From: Aegilops tauschii subsp. strangulata
Taxonomy: Eukaryota > Streptophyta > Magnoliopsida > Poales > Poaceae
Length of the DNA: 64,000 nt
Direction: 5' to 3'
Assembly (NCBI RefSeq): GCF_002575655.3
Contig: NC_053037.3
Coordinates: 248,839,135-248,903,134, forward strand
This document shows positions 43,128 to 55,949 of the stretch, piece by piece (position 1 is the first letter of the stretch; every line of letters starts with the position of its first letter). The notes beneath the pieces were generated by a model that was not told the origin of the DNA, made no database searches, and worked only from the letters and a program-made list of their open reading frames with translations. Position numbers and translations under genes: made by a program.

Positions 43128-44044
43128 TGATAGAGGCAAAGGTGTCCCGTCTTTCGATGAGATGATGGATATCGCTTTGGTGGAAGTCGACTTTGATGAT
43201 CCGACTACGAACGTGCGATGACGTCGCGCCTTAGCAATCGCTAAACCAACTCCGAGAGGTTATTGACCATGCCGGAGCATGATCAACCTGACCACGAGGG
43301 TCTGTTTCCTGCGAGCAAACGAAGAACAAGCAAGAAACTGAGATTGCAATCTGGATATTGCGAATATAAGATGAAAGCTTTATTGATCAAGGTGGGGTTC
43401 TGTGACGCCTTTGTCTGGTCGTTGAACACAAACGAAGTACGCGAAGTTGCAGCTATGGTGAACTTTTAATCTAAACAAAACCCAAAGTCTAAACGACGCC
43501 CTAAGGGCTGTATATATGGAGGAAGAGGGGGAACTTCGTGGCCCTTGGGGAAGGGGTCCGAAACCAACCCTATCTCTTGTTTCCCCACACATACGGACTC
43601 TAAAAAATAGCCTATACTCAAGTATTTCAAAATTACATGGGCCTGGCCCAATAATAAGGTGACGCAGCACCTAGAATAGCCTCTGGACGAAAGTTATGAA
43701 GTAGCATCTTGTATATTTCGTCCAAGGCTTCATGCACGCATTATGGTGGCTTCAACGTCCTGAAATCATCACTTGTAACTCCGTTCTTGTTCCCCATGCA
43801 CATGTCATCATCTCCATGCTTGTTCTTTCTCCAATGTTCATCCTTCTCAAAGCTAGGCCCTTCATTTGTAAGCAAAACAAATGTATCCAATTTAGGCGGC
43901 TTCATATTCTCATGAACATTAGAATCATTACCAAGAAACGAAAGTACCTGGTAATTTAATTGGCATGCGCGAGCTCTAGTAATTGGTCCAGTATGTATAG
44001 CAGCAGGGGCTGTGGGTGTAACAATGGTATTGATGTCCTCATCA
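43128..44044 (-). repeat. C 5' LTR
   Basis: The LTR is 917 bp. TATA-like TATATA at about 43510-43517. It abuts the ACACA duplication at 44045. Confidence 0.94.
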
Positions 44045-44049
44045 ACACA

Positions 44050-45680
44050 CCTCCTATGCCATTACCACTAGCATCGCAATGAACTTCAAAAGTTTTGTCA
44101 AAGTTGGGTAATGCAAGCACGGGGGCATGAGTAAGCAAATTTTTGAGTTCGTTAAATGCGGTGAGACGGTCCCGAAAGAAAGGGTGCATTCTTCTTACTC
44201 AAAGCATGTAAAGGGGATGCAATGGTGTTAAAATCCTTAACAAATCTACGGTAGAAACCGACTAAACCAAGGAAACTACGCACTTGTTGCAAATTGGTTG
44301 GTTGTGGCCAAGTTTTAATAGCATTGATCTTAGATTCATCTACATGCACACCCATAGAAGACACTACAAAACCCAAGAAAACAAGCTTATTAACACCAAA
44401 AAGGCATTTGTCCATATTAGCATGAAGGCGCTCTTTTCTAAGAGTTTGTAAAACGATTCTAAGATGGGTGACATGATCTTTAAGGGATTTGCTAAAGACA
44501 AGAATATCGTCAAAATAGACCACAACAAATACGCCAATGTATGGGCAGAGAACAAAATGCATCACTCGCATAAATGTGTCGGGTGCTTTGGATAAGCCCA
44601 TAGGCATGACCAACCATTCATACAAGCCAAACTTGGTTTTGAAAGCGGTTTTCCATTCGTCACATTCTTGGATGCGAATTTGGTAATAGCCACTCTTAAG
44701 GTCAATGTTAGAGAAAATGGTGGCTCCGCTAAGCTCATCTAGCATATCATCTAGTCGTGGAATGGGGTAACGATACGGCACAATGATAGCATTGATAGGA
44801 CGACAGTCGGAACACATGCGATAAGTACCATCTTTCTTGGGAACAAGGATTACTGGGATGGCACATGGGCGCTAGCTTTCTCGTACATGTCCGTTGTCGA
44901 TGAGTTGTTGTACTTTCCATTGGATCTCCTTGGTTTCCTCAGGGTTGACGCGGTAAGGAGCCTTGTTTGGAAGAGGTGCTTCGGGGATGAGGTCGATGCG
45001 GTGTTCGATGCCTCGTAGTGGAGGTAGACCGGAGGTAGCTCATCGGGGAAAACATATTGGAATTCATGCAATAGAGAAGATAACACTAAAGGTAGATTGT
45101 GGGAGGTGTTAGTTTTTGGTGCCTCATCCTTGCACAAAAGGACATAGTGCATAACACTTGATGGGTTCTCACACACTTCTCTTATCTCACTTTTGGTCGC
45201 AAATAGCACTAAGTTTTTCTTGTCCCGCATCGTGGAGGCACGCAATTTGGGCTTGTGGCGCTCACTCTCTTTTTGGTGGTTCGCTCTCTCACTATTCTCT
45301 CCACAATAGGTAGTTTGCTTGTCGGTGATTACTTGACTAGGGGACATAGGTCGTAGCACGTACTCCTTTCCCTTCATCTTGAAGCTATACTGATTGGTAT
45401 GTCCGTTGTGGATGACGCCTCGGTCAAATTGCCATGGTCGTCCAAGAAGGAGGTGGCAAACGGACATCGGAACGATATCACACTCCAAAGTGTCTTCGTA
45501 TGCTCCAATTTTGAAGGAAACTTGCACCATGTGTTCCACTTGAATAGTGCTGGAGTCACTTAGCCATCAAACCTTGTAAGGATGCGCGTGCTTCATCTTA
45601 AACAATTGGAGCTTGGAGCATAGTTCTTCACTCGCCAAGCTATGGCAACTACCTCCATCGATGATGACCTTCACGGACCT
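44050..45680 (-). pseudogene. D protease, RT and RNase H start
   Basis: The protease motif [16 protein letters not shown] lies at about 45625-45680, interrupted in frame by a TGA just upstream and another near 45560. [12 protein letters not shown] follows. The RT frame 44817-44152 shows [47 protein letters not shown] and catalytic YFDDILVFS. Frameshifts lie near 45020 (between protease linker and RT), near 44860 (with a stop) and near 44180. The RNase H start FEVHCDASGNGIGGVLM ends exactly at the insertion of element C. The function would be as in A. It is clearly dead. Confidence 0.85.
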
Positions 45681-47123
45681 TCAATTGATGCCCGCCTTTG
45701 TGTGGAAGATATGGCATCTTTGGTCTTCGTCTTGTTGATGTTGAAGGGTCAAGGCCTTGGAGACAACAAGAGGGGGGCTCGAATCTTTGTCACGAAAGAC
45801 TTGATCATCTTCATCTTCGTTCACTTGCCGGTGCATGGCCACTTGATCAAGGGCTTCCATTTCCTCTTCACTCATGGAGTCATAGGTTCTGTCGTCGTTG
45901 AGGATCATGGTGTGCTTGTTGGTACATTTGAAGGACTTGTGGCCTCGGCCGCCACACGTGAAGCACTTGATTGAACTTGTCTTGATGGTCTCATCAGTTG
46001 GAGTAGATGAGGGTGAAGCTCTCGGCTTGAAGTTACTTGTAGTAGGAGGACGACTTGAGGTTATCGAAGTTTTCTTAGAACTTGACTTGTCGCCATTGCT
46101 TGTAGAAGGTTTGATTGAGGTAGAAGGTGGTGGAGTCGTTGAAGCTTGGTTGTTGTAGTCGTATGTCTTGGAAAAGTATTTGGCATATTTGAAGTCATCT
46201 TGCACTTGACATTCCACCTTGGTAGCTTGGTGCACTAGCTCGATGAGGTTTGACTAAGGTTGGAAGTCGGCGATCATCTTGATAGGATGATTGAGTCCAT
46301 TCAAGAAACATGCCTGCTCATCATCTTCCCATGACATCGGCTCGTATCATGGCAATCTCCATTTCCTTGTAGTACTCTTCAATGCTCTTTGTTCCTTCCT
46401 TGAGGAGTTGTAACTTCTTGAAGAGGTCGCGATTGTAGTAGGTTGGCAAAAATCGTGCTCTCATGACATCCTTCATTTGCGCCCAAGTTGTGATGGGTGG
46501 TTCACCTCTTGCCTCACGGCGCTCAATGACTTGCTCCCACCAAATGAGGACATAGTCTTGGAACTCAAAGGATGCCATGGCGATATTCTTCTCTTCCTCA
46601 TAGTTGTGCAAATGGAAGATCTTGTCAACCTTCAATGCCCATGAAAGGTACTCTTCGGGATCATTGCTCCCGGTGAACTTGGGCATGGTGAACTTGAGTT
46701 AGGCGTAGCATTGCTCTTCATTGTGTTGGGGTCGAGGGTGATGACGTCCTTGACAAGGAGGATTGTCTCCCTCAACTTGCTCTTGGCATGGAGGATTTCC
46801 ATTGTCTTGTTGCTCTTGGCGAACTTGAGGTTCTTGTCAAGCTTGTGGAACTTTTCAGTGTACTCTTGCTTGATAGTTCCTCGCTTGAGCTTCGTCGCGA
46901 AGTGCTTCTTCTTGCTCGCGCGTATGTCGGTTGCGGTCGGCGATGGCGCGACTTGTGTCGTGGAGGGCACACCGTTGTTGTTTTTGACGTAGTGCTTCGA
47001 CGTCTTGCTTTTCTTGGTGTTGGCGCGCCCGCTCTTCCTCTTGTTGGCGTTGGCGATGCCGTTCTTGTGCTTGCGCAAAGGTAGCTTGATTTTGACGATG
47101 TCGATGTGCTTGCGCAAGAAGTT
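45681..47123 (-). pseudogene. D gag, broken
   Basis: The core at 46686-46321 reads MPKFTGSNDPEEYLSWALKV, LHNYEEEKNIAMASFEF and LIWWEQV, a chromovirus gag. A frameshift and stop follow near 46250-46320. The C-terminal half 46235-45681 holds the knuckle CFTCGGRGHKSFKC (CCHC) and an acidic tail. The N-terminal region 46690-47123 is glutamine- and glutamate-rich with coiled-coil character in the frame reading ATFAQAQERHRQRQQEEER. T2 interrupts it at 47123. Confidence 0.8.
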
Positions 47124-47641
47124 TGTCGTCGACTTAACACGACAGATGCCCCTAGCGAAAGGACTTAGGTGTGGAGCCATTGCAGCTAGGTTAGCTTGAA
47201 GGGGTTAATCGGGACAAAGGACACATAGAGTTTATACTAGTTCGGCCCCTCTCAACGAGGTAAAGGCTTACTCCAGCTTTGGGTTGTATTGCTTGGGTTT
47301 CGATTACCAGGGAGCGAATACGCTTGACCTAGTTCTCGATCTCTTGTTTCGTGTTCTAACCCGCCGCCGGGTCACCCCTTTATATAGACAGGTTGATGCC
47401 CGGCAGCTTACCGAGTCCCGGCCGGCTCATACACAACGTGTCCGGCTCGGTGACTAACTAAGATTGCCTTACAATACAAGTTAAACATATGGCAGTTCAT
47501 CCTCTTGGGCCTCAAGTTGCCTCTGGGTCTTGGGCCTTCAATAGGCTTGCTTCATGACCCGCCATCTTCATCTTTTAAGTCACTAGTTGTATGACCCGCC
47601 CCCTCTTGGGCGGTTCATACCCAATAGTTATATCCCCAACA
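47124..47641 (-). repeat. T2 3' LTR
   Basis: The LTR is 518 bp, plus-strand ends TGTCGTCG and CCCCAACA. Minus strand begins TGTTGGGGATATAAC. A TATATAAA box lies at 47379-47386 (minus). The base-rich GGGG-containing sequence just outside 47641 on the minus strand (CCTGGGGCCTAA) is the likely polypurine tract. Confidence 0.78.
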
Positions 47642-47928
47642 TTAGGCCCCAGGTTGATTTAAACTTGTTCACATCAATCTTCCGTGCTTGACTTAGTAAA
47701 ATCTTCCATCGTCAACTTTTATGATCTTGCTATAACCCGCCATGACATCAGCTAACAGAATTGTGTTAACCCGCCATGACGTCATCTCGTATTAACTTTG
47801 CATGAAGCCCAGAACATCTCAGTATATCTTTATCTTTAATGGTCCTCCTAAAAATCGAGGCGTCCGTGCAGCCACATAATCATTTTTTGGCCTCCTCGAT
47901 TCCCGCGCATGCCTTTTATCCATCTCCT

Positions 47929-47936
47929 TATAAATA
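47929..47936 (+). promoter_or_regulatory. TATA box of the antisense gene in T2
   Basis: TATAAATA on the plus strand, followed about 30 bp later by a pyrimidine-rich transcription-start-like region and a GC-rich leader with a GCCGCCGCCGCC run. Confidence 0.55.
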
Positions 47937-47959
47937 GGACAGGGGGTCCTTCTTTTCAT

Positions 47960-49225
47960 TTTTCCACCCTACCTCTGCGTCTTCTTCCTTCTTGCGACTC
48001 CACAGCGCCCGAGCTCTGCCGCCGCCGCCGTCTTCTTCCAGTGTCTCCAACTCCGGCTGCTGCATCAACCTGAACGGAACAGAGAAACGCGGCGCACTCC
48101 CCCCGTTCATCAGCATCAACAGGTACCTGCTTTACCCTACATCAGATCCATACTAGGGTTTGCCTAGTTCATCGGAGTTCTTCGTTGTTCCTCGTTTTTT
48201 CCTCTTTAGATCGCATAGTTGAATCTGAACATGATATTGAAAACGCGCAGTAGTAGCTTAGCATCCCTTTCCCCATTGTAGTAGGCATTTTTCCTGTATA
48301 AGATCCATCCGAACGCATGAGTTCTTCCACTGCCTTCACTTTAGGTCTAGAATTTATTTTATTTCCAAACTGTTGTAGATCCAAAATTACAGCACCAATT
48401 TGTAGAATATGTTTGTCCATCACTTAGCAATTCCTCACTTATAGATCTGAAACATGACAACTATTCGGGCGGCTTAACTGATAAACCGTAACCCGCCATG
48501 TACCATTAGTCCCCTTTTAAGCCGCCAATATATTTCAATATTTTACCATCAGTGCCTTGAATAATCATTCATCCGGCTTATCAACTTGCTTGGTAATGCA
48601 GGCTCCAGAGTTTCCCACTATGGCTCAGATATGCGCATGAAGCTGAAAGCCGCCTACACGCTTGTAGAACAATTATATACTGGCACTCAACAAGCTATCT
48701 CCGTTGCCTCTCATAAGAAGCAACCACCCTCCCTCATCAAGAAAAAATTAGAGAAGTTGTATGTGATACCACAAAGGGTGGAGGAGTTAAAGCGATCAGC
48801 CGCTAGAGCCGGTGCCATCACTGCCCTGAGCCGGGCAAATGCGCGTGGCAAGAAGAACTTGACCCGGAAGAGATATCAACCGGCTGTCCCATCTTAAAGA
48901 AGATGGGTCTCCCTTCAGCGCTGATGACTTTAGAAAGATAGTGAGGGAGATGCGTCCGTGGGCAAGCAAACTGGCTGAGGAAACTGATCTCTCCAAGTAC
49001 CATCCGATTCATGAGGCCGTGGACCTCATCCCTCCAACCCGTAAGCATACCTTTGCCCCTCGCATTGACCCGTCAACTCTTATAGACGAGGAAGCTGTTT
49101 TCAAAGCTTTGACTAGGATCAATTGGGCCACATCTGACTTCCAGCCAATGGGTGAAGAGGAAGAAGAAGAAGAACCGGTGCAAAATGACACGAAATCGTC
49201 AGCACGCCAGGACCAAGACAACTGA
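47960..49225 (+). pseudogene. Antisense spliced gene remnant in T2 3' region
   Basis: It lies between pol and the 3' LTR and runs opposite to pol. The leader exon ends at CATCAACAG before GTACCTG (donor at 48123). An acceptor TAATGCAG ends at 48601, and exon 2 opens a frame from about 48602. That frame reads KLKAAYTLVEQLYTGTQQAI, LEKLYVIPQRVEELKRSAARAGAITALSRA, then after at least one frameshift near 48850-48900 SADDFRKIVREMRPWASKLAEE and DLIPPTRKHTFAPRIDPS, ending EEEEEEP-acidic at 49225. Helical and coiled-coil character is likely. Antisense ORFs at this position are known in some grass Tat elements, with unknown function. The leader has no ATG in frame, so the N-terminus may be lost. Confidence 0.6.
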
Positions 49226-50295
49226 TCAAGGACCGGCTTATCATCCATAGCATGGGCCACTAGATGCCTTGTAATAGGCTAGTTTGAAAAAAATGATCTG
49301 TCATGCCATCATGCATCTTTATCTGCATAACACTTTTGAACCGCCAATCTGTTGTTGAAGATCTGCTACTTATGCTTAAAATATCATCAATTATGCGGAC
49401 CATATTTATCATATTCCCTGCACACAAGTAAACAACATGTGCCCTAGCGGTTTACCCCAGGGCGAGTCATAGCACCCCATATAAAATCCACTGGTGACTG
49501 TATAGTCCATAACTAGGTGGGTTTATCAAAACCTCATATATTCATAACAAGTAAATATCATACCTGTGATATTTGTTCATACTGCCGGCTTACCAGGCCA
49601 TATGCAGTAAGGGTAACAGCCCAAAGACTTAGAGCACAGCGCCTTGTGCAATTTATTCATACTGCCAGCTTACAACGCCATATGTAGCAAGGGTAACATC
49701 CCAAAGACTTAGAGCGTAGAACTCCAACCGCATAATCAAAACACACTGGCGACTTAGCGTCCAAAGCCAGGCCGGGTTATCAAAACTCCGGAGATATTCA
49801 AATATAATCATAAGAGTCAAGGCAACATGGCCTGAATCAATTTTAAACCATATATCAATACGGTACACAAGATGAACCCAAAAAATGTTCAAAGCAAATA
49901 CAAATCAGAAAAACAGGGCCTTCATAGGCTGCCAAGCCTCAATATCAAGTGCTATTCAAGGGCCGCACAGCCACTGAGCTAAACCTTTATTCAAACCTGT
50001 AAGTCGGGCCTCACATGACCAATCGTCGTTTTATCTTTGACAAGTCCAGGGTCTTTATAAGATTGACTGTCAAGAGTTCGGCGAGTCATTCCAGGATTAC
50101 CTGGTCGGAGTGGCAGGCATACAAAGGCAGGATAACCCGGATTCTTGGTGAATACACCTGGCGTCCAAGCCAATCAAAAGGGTAAATAAGGCTATGTTCA
50201 TTGAATAGGAAGCCCCCAAGTGATTTTTTCAACAAGCCATCAAGGCAGGTTACCTATGTTTGAACTGTACATTATAACAAGTTCTCTTTGGTAAC
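49226..50295 (-). other. T2 3' noncoding region with direct repeats
   Basis: No gene. A block of about 60 bp (CTGCCGGCTTACCAGGCCAT to AAAGACTTAGAGC) occurs at about 49581 and 49662. The GTAAC target of element B is at 50291-50295. Confidence 0.7.
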
Positions 50296-51212
50296 TGATG
50301 AGCACATCAATACCATTGTTACACCCACAGCCCCTGCTGCTATACATACTGGACCAATTACTAGAGCTCGCGCACGCCAATTAAATTACCAGGTACTTTC
50401 GTTTCTTGGTAATGATTCTAATGTTCATGGGAATATGATGCTGCCTAAATTGGATACATTTGTTTTGCTTACAAATGAAGGGCCTAGCTTTGAGAAGGAT
50501 GAACATTGGAGCAAGAACAAGCATGGAGATGATGGCATGCGCATGGGGGACAAGAACGGAGTTACAAGTGATGATTTCAGGACGTTGAAGCCTCCATAAT
50601 GTGTGCATGAAGCCTTGGACGAAATATACAAGATGCTACTTCATAACTTTCGTCCAGAGGCTATTCTAGGTGCTGCGTCACCTTATTATTGGGCCAGGCC
50701 CATGTAATTTCGAAATACTTGAGTATAGGCTATTTTTAGAGTCCGTATGTGTGGGGAAACAAGAGATAGGGTTGGTTTCGGACCCCTTCCCCAAGGGCCA
50801 CGAAATTCCCCCCTCTTCCTCCATATATACAGCCCTTAGGGCGTCGTTTAGACTTTGGGTTTTGTTTAGATTAAAAGTTCGCCATAGCTGCAACTTCGCG
50901 TACTTCGTTTGTGTTCAACGACCAGACAAAGGCGTCACAGAACCCCACCTTGATCAATAAAGCTTTCATCTTATATTCGCAATATCCAGATTGCAATCTC
51001 AGTTTCTTGCTTGTTCTTCGTTTGCTCGCAGGAAACAAACCCTCGTGGTCAGGTTGATCGTGCTCCGGCGTGATCAATAACCTCTCGGAGTTGGTTTAGC
51101 GATTGCTAAGGCGCGACGTCATCGCACGTTCGTAGTCGGATCGTCAAAGTCGACTTCCACCAAAGCGATATCCATCATCTCATCGAAAGACGGGACACCT
51201 TTGCCTCTATCA
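50296..51212 (+). repeat. B 5' LTR
   Basis: The LTR is 917 bp, starting TGATGAGCACATC and ending CTCTATCA. TATA-like CATATATAC at 50822-50830. The first 304 bp hold the duplicated polyprotein C-terminus. Confidence 0.95.
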
Positions 51213-51214
51213 AG

Positions 51215-51224
51215 TGGTATCATA
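51215..51224 (+). other. B primer binding site, mutated
   Basis: TGGTATCATA, one mismatch to the TGGTATCAGA of A and C at the ninth base. Confidence 0.85.
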
Positions 51225-52454
51225 TTTCCAGGTTGCTCGGTGAGATTTTACAGTTTTTCATAGTTTAGATCGAGTCTGTTCTTCATACCTACAGTCCACA
51301 AAAAAGCCACACAAAAATATTAGGGTTAGTTCAGTATATCCGAACCAATCTGAGCCTTTGCATAATCTTTTTAGGGTTTTTGCTTTGTTGAATTTGCGGT
51401 TGCATCGTCGTGTCAAGTTGCTGGTCTTAGAGTCTAGTCTTTTAGAGTTTCGAGTTCTGGTCATAAGGTGTCACGCCGCCGCCGCACCATCATCATCGCC
51501 TTGCCATCTACCACTATTTCTTATCCGCCACCGCTCTGAATCCGTATCCATATACCACCACCAATCCATACCCATATACCACCACCGATCCGTATCCATA
51601 TACCACCACCGCTACCATATACCACCACCGCTGCCATATCCTACCACCATATATCCACCACCAATCCAAGTTCTTTTCATATTCGGTTTGTTTTAGAGAT
51701 CCATCTATTTTTCGTTTCGTGTTTCCTTGCCTGAGTAGGTCTCGGAAAAAAAAAAGAGTCTGGAGACCCCCGGGCAGTTTTTAGGTCAAAATTTCGGCAA
51801 CCAAAAATATTTTTTCCCTATCCTATTTTTAGGTCCCGGGGAGTGTTTTGAGACACTCGCCATCATAGTGATTTTTTGTCGCACTTTTTCGTCGTCGCTG
51901 CCCTGATTTCCAAAAAAAAATAGTCAAAAAAAATTTTGTGCCCATCCTGTCAGTTTGACATGGGAAGAGTTTTGAGACACTCGCCATTATAGTGATTTTT
52001 CGCAAAAAAAAGGAGCGCAAAAAAAAGAGCGAAAAAAGAGCAAAAAAAATTCCAGAGTGTGCTTTTCCCTTGTTTACGTGCAGCGCCGTGATTTTGTTAG
52101 TGTTCTAGGCTCGCGTCTCTAGCACGGTCTAGCCTAGGACCATCACAGTACCTTCGTTGAGCGTTTATTCAACTTTGCATCTCTGAATTGATTATTGCAG
52201 ACCATTTTTGCTACCATATTATAAGCCTTCCCAGCTCCACATACATCTACATCGTGCATTTGACTCTCCCTGGTAATCGCTCTATCCAAGCTTTGAGAGT
52301 TTTGACTACAACAGTTGCCGATCACCACCTGCTGCTGGGTAAGAACTGGTAAGAATTTGAGATTCGCTTGAAGGTTTTGTGACACACCACCATCACCACC
52401 ACTTCCTAGTAGTCTGCAGGATCATATTCTTTTGTGTTTCTATTGCTGCTAACT
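51225..52454 (+). other. B untranslated leader
   Basis: As in A but with an expanded CCATATACCACCACC minisatellite at about 51545-51665, which largely explains why B is longer than A. Confidence 0.75.
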
Positions 52455-53666
52455 ATGGCAGGATCACAAGCCGATGAGACTGATTGGGAGAACATGACGA
52501 ACAAGGAGTTGCATGATAAATTTCAGCAAATGATGAGTGGCCAGGTGGGAGATGTGTTAAACAGATTTGAAGAGGCTATGGAGAAGATAGATGCCGTGGA
52601 GAAGTCGTTCGAGACAAAGCTCGATAACAAGTTTACTGAATTACTCAAGCGTCTTCCCCAAGCACCACCGGCTGCACATGTCGCACCTCTACAACAACAA
52701 CAACCACATCTCCAACGTCGCCTTCCAAATCAAGTGGGACGAGCACAGCGCGTTCCAATTGAGACTGGTCAAAATTCGGGTGCCGCTGCACCTACTGTTG
52801 ATGCTTCTTTGGCTCCTGCTACTGCAGCGGCTGAGGAGGATGACGATTATGCGGGCGATTATGAGGATGAGGTTGATCAAAATCAGAACTACGTGCAGCC
52901 ACCAGCACCACCACCAGCAGGTCGACCTTAGGTATATATTCGCAACGGTAGGCCGGCACCACCACCTCAGGTACGAGATCATGACCATCTCCCTAAACTG
53001 AAATTGAATATTCCACCATTTGAGGGTCGATATGTTCCTGATATATATCTTACTTGGGAGTTAGAAACTGAACAACGATTTACATGTTTACAATATCCTG
53101 AGGAGAGACGTGTTCCTGCTGCTGTTTGTGCTTTCACTAGCTTTGCATGTGTTTGTTGGTCTGAACATTGTAGATTATATCCTATTCCAGCTACTTGGGC
53201 TGCTTTGAAAACTGCTATGCGTACTCGTTGGGTTCCACCATATTATCAACGTGAATTACTTCAAAAATTGCAGCGCTTAAGACAAGGGAAAAATTATGTA
53301 GAAGAATATTATCAGGAATTACAAACTAGCATGATTAGATGTGGTATTGTTGAGGAGAATGAAGCTATGCTTGCACGTTTTATGGGTGGATTAAATAAAG
53401 AGATTCAGACCATTCTAGAGTATAAGGATTATAATAATATCACTCGTTTATTCCATCTTGCTTGTAAAGCTGAACGTGAAGTGCAGGATCGACAGCCATT
53501 GGCGCGAACTAACTTTTCTACAGGTCGACCTTCATCATGGACACCGCGTGCATCTTCTATTTCCACTGCACCAGCACCTCCATCAGGTTCCACCTCCAGC
53601 CGTGATACAAGAAAGCAGGCACAACCACCACTATCTGCCAAGAGCGCACCTGCCGGGCCTGCATAG
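52455..53666 (+). pseudogene. B gag, two amber stops
   Basis: The ATG at 52455 corresponds to that of A. A TAG at 52929-52931 replaces CAG of A (GGTCGACCTTAGG versus GGTCGACCTCAGG). A second TAG at 53664-53666 replaces the CAG before SSSSMAS. The frame is otherwise open. It includes the gag core ([19 protein letters not shown] to [17 protein letters not shown]) with a W to C change in CVCWSEHC. Function would be the particle structural protein, but neither the full gag nor gag-pol can be made without readthrough. Confidence 0.92.
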
Positions 53667-53681
53667 AGCTCTTCTTCTTCC

Positions 53682-55949
53682 ATGGCATCGACAGGGCACA
53701 CAAGTGATATTATTTATCGTCGTTGTAAGGGAAGAGGACATTATGCGAGAGAATGCAAATCTCAGCATGTAATGATTGCTACTGAGGATGGTGGGTATGA
53801 GTCCGCTAGTGACTATGATGAGGAGACTTTGGCTCTTATTACACGTGAAGAACATGGTGGAGATGATTCTGAAAATGAGACGCAATACATGGCTCCTGAC
53901 GACGCTGACAGGTATGAATGTTTAGTTGCTCAACGCGTTTTGAGTGTGCAGGTCACACAAGCAGAGCAAAATCAGAGGCATAATTTGTTCCATACGAAGG
54001 GAGTTGTGAAGGAACGTTCTGTTCGCGTCATCATAGATGGAGGGAGCTGTAACAACTTGGCTAGCATGGAGATGGTGGAGAAGCTATCTCTCATCACAAG
54101 ACCACATCCACATCCTTACTACATCCAATGGTTCAACAACAGCGGCAAGGTTAAGGTAACACGTACTGTTCGTGTGCATTTTAGTATCTCTACGTATGTT
54201 GATTATGTTGATTGTGATGTGGTACCCATGCAAGCATGTTCCTTATTACTTGGTAGACCATGGCAATTTGATAAAAATTCTGTACACCATGGTAGAAACA
54301 ATCAGTATACTCTTGTTCATAAGGATAAAAATATTACTTTGCTTCCTATGACTCCTGATTCCATTTTGAAAGATGACATTAATAAAGCTAATAAAGCAAA
54401 ACAGGAGAAAAATAAGAGTGAAAATCATATTGTGGCAAAAGAATTTGAGCAACAAATAAAACCTAATAATAAACCATCTAGTGTTGTTTCTGAAATTAAA
54501 TTGAAACGTGCATGTTTACTTGCCACAAAATCTGATATTGATGAGCTAGATTTCAGCAAATCTGTTTGCTATACTTTTGTGTGCAAAGAGGCATTATTTT
54601 CATTCGAGGATGTGCCTTCCTCTTTGCCCCCTGCTGTCACTAACATTTTGCAGGAGTTCGCTGACGTCTTCCCACAAGACGTGCCATCGGGATTACCACC
54701 TATTCGAGGGACTGAGCATCAAATTGACTTAATTCCCGGTGCATCGCTACCCAACCGTGCACCATACCGTACCAATCCAGAGGAGACGAAGGAGATTATG
54801 CGTCAAGTACAGGAGCTGCTCGACAAAGGTTATATACGCGAATCTCTTAGTCCTTGTGTTGTTCCTATTATACTAGTGCCTAAAAAGGATGGTACGTCGC
54901 GTATGTGTGTTGATTGTAGAGGCATTAATAATATTACTATTCGTTATTGTCATCCTATTCCTAGGCTAGATGATATGCTTGATGAATTGAGTGGCTCTAC
55001 AATATTCTCCAAAGTTGATTTGCGTAGTGGATACCATCAAATTCGTATGAAACTGGGAGATGAATGGAAAACAGCATTTAAAACTAAGTTTGGTTTATAT
55101 GAGTGGTTAGTCATGCCTTTTGGGTTAACTAATGCACCTAGTACTTTCATGAGACTAATAAACAAAGTTTTACGTGCTTTCATTGGACGATTTGTGGTAG
55201 TCTATTTTGATGTTATACTGATTTATAGCAAATCTTTGGAAGAACATTTGGAACATTTACGTGCTGTTTTTATTGCTCTACGTGATGCACGTTTGTTTGG
55301 TAACCTTGGGAAGTGCACCTTTTGCACCGACCGAGTATCTTTTCTTGGCTATGTTGTTACTCCACAGGGAATTAAAGTTGATAAAGCCAAGATTGAAGTT
55401 ATTGAGAGTTGGCCGCAGCCCAAAACGGTCACACAAGTGCGGAGTTTTCTTGGACTCGCTGGTTTCTGTAGGCGTTTTGTGAGAGATTTTAGCACCATTG
55501 CTGCACCTCTCAACGAGCTTACAAAGAAGGATGTGCTTTTTATTTGGGGTACCGCACAGGAAGAAGCCTTCACGGTATTGAAAGATAAGTTGACACATGC
55601 TCCTTTACTCCAACTTCCTGATTTTAATAAGACTTTTGAGCTTGAATGTGATGCTAGTGGAATTGGATTAGGAGGTGTGTTATTACAAGATGGTAAACCT
55701 GTTGCATACTTTTCTGAAAAATTGAGTGGGCCTAGTCTGAATTATTCTACTTATGATAAAGAACTATATGCTCTTGTTCGGACTTTAGAAACATGGCAAC
55801 ATTATTTATGGCCCAAAGAATTTGTTATTCATTCTGATCATGAATCTTTGAAACATATTAAAAGTCAAGCTAAACTGAATCGTAGACATGCTAAATGGGT
55901 TGAATTCATTGAAACTTTCCCTTATGTCATTAAACACAAGGGTAAATAA
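53682..55949 (+). pseudogene. B knuckle, protease, RT and RNase H
   Basis: Same frame as gag. The knuckle reads [14 protein letters not shown], so its first cysteine is lost. Protease [13 protein letters not shown] and LLLGRPWQF are intact. RT boxes are complete except the catalytic site, which is YFDVILIYS instead of YFDDILIYS, a single A to T change at about 55211. RNase H has [21 protein letters not shown] and HSDHESL. The frame ends at a TAA at 55947-55949 where A has GAA (KGKENVIAD). One lysine codon is also deleted just before. The mutated aspartate should abolish polymerase activity. Confidence 0.92.

Larger units (their letters stand above)
36248..44044 (-). mobile_element. C: complete CRM-type chromovirus, older copy
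   Basis: A 7797-bp minus-strand element with 917-bp LTRs, flanked by ACACA at 36243-36247 and 44045-44049. The LTRs differ at about 33 positions by eye (about 3.6 percent), making C the oldest of the three CRM copies. It splits the RNase H of element D. The coding region is broken by two frameshifts and one TAA. Confidence 0.93.
34377..47123 (-). mobile_element. D: old chromovirus, split by C and T2
   Basis: Minus-strand element in two visible pieces, 34377-36247 and 44045-47123, separated by element C with its ACACA duplication. T2 interrupts it at 47123 within gag, so its 5' LTR is outside the window to the right. Gag, protease, RT, RNase H and integrase are recognisable but carry many stops and shifts. 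The LTR end is related to that of A, B and C. It is the oldest visible element of this group. Confidence 0.85.
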
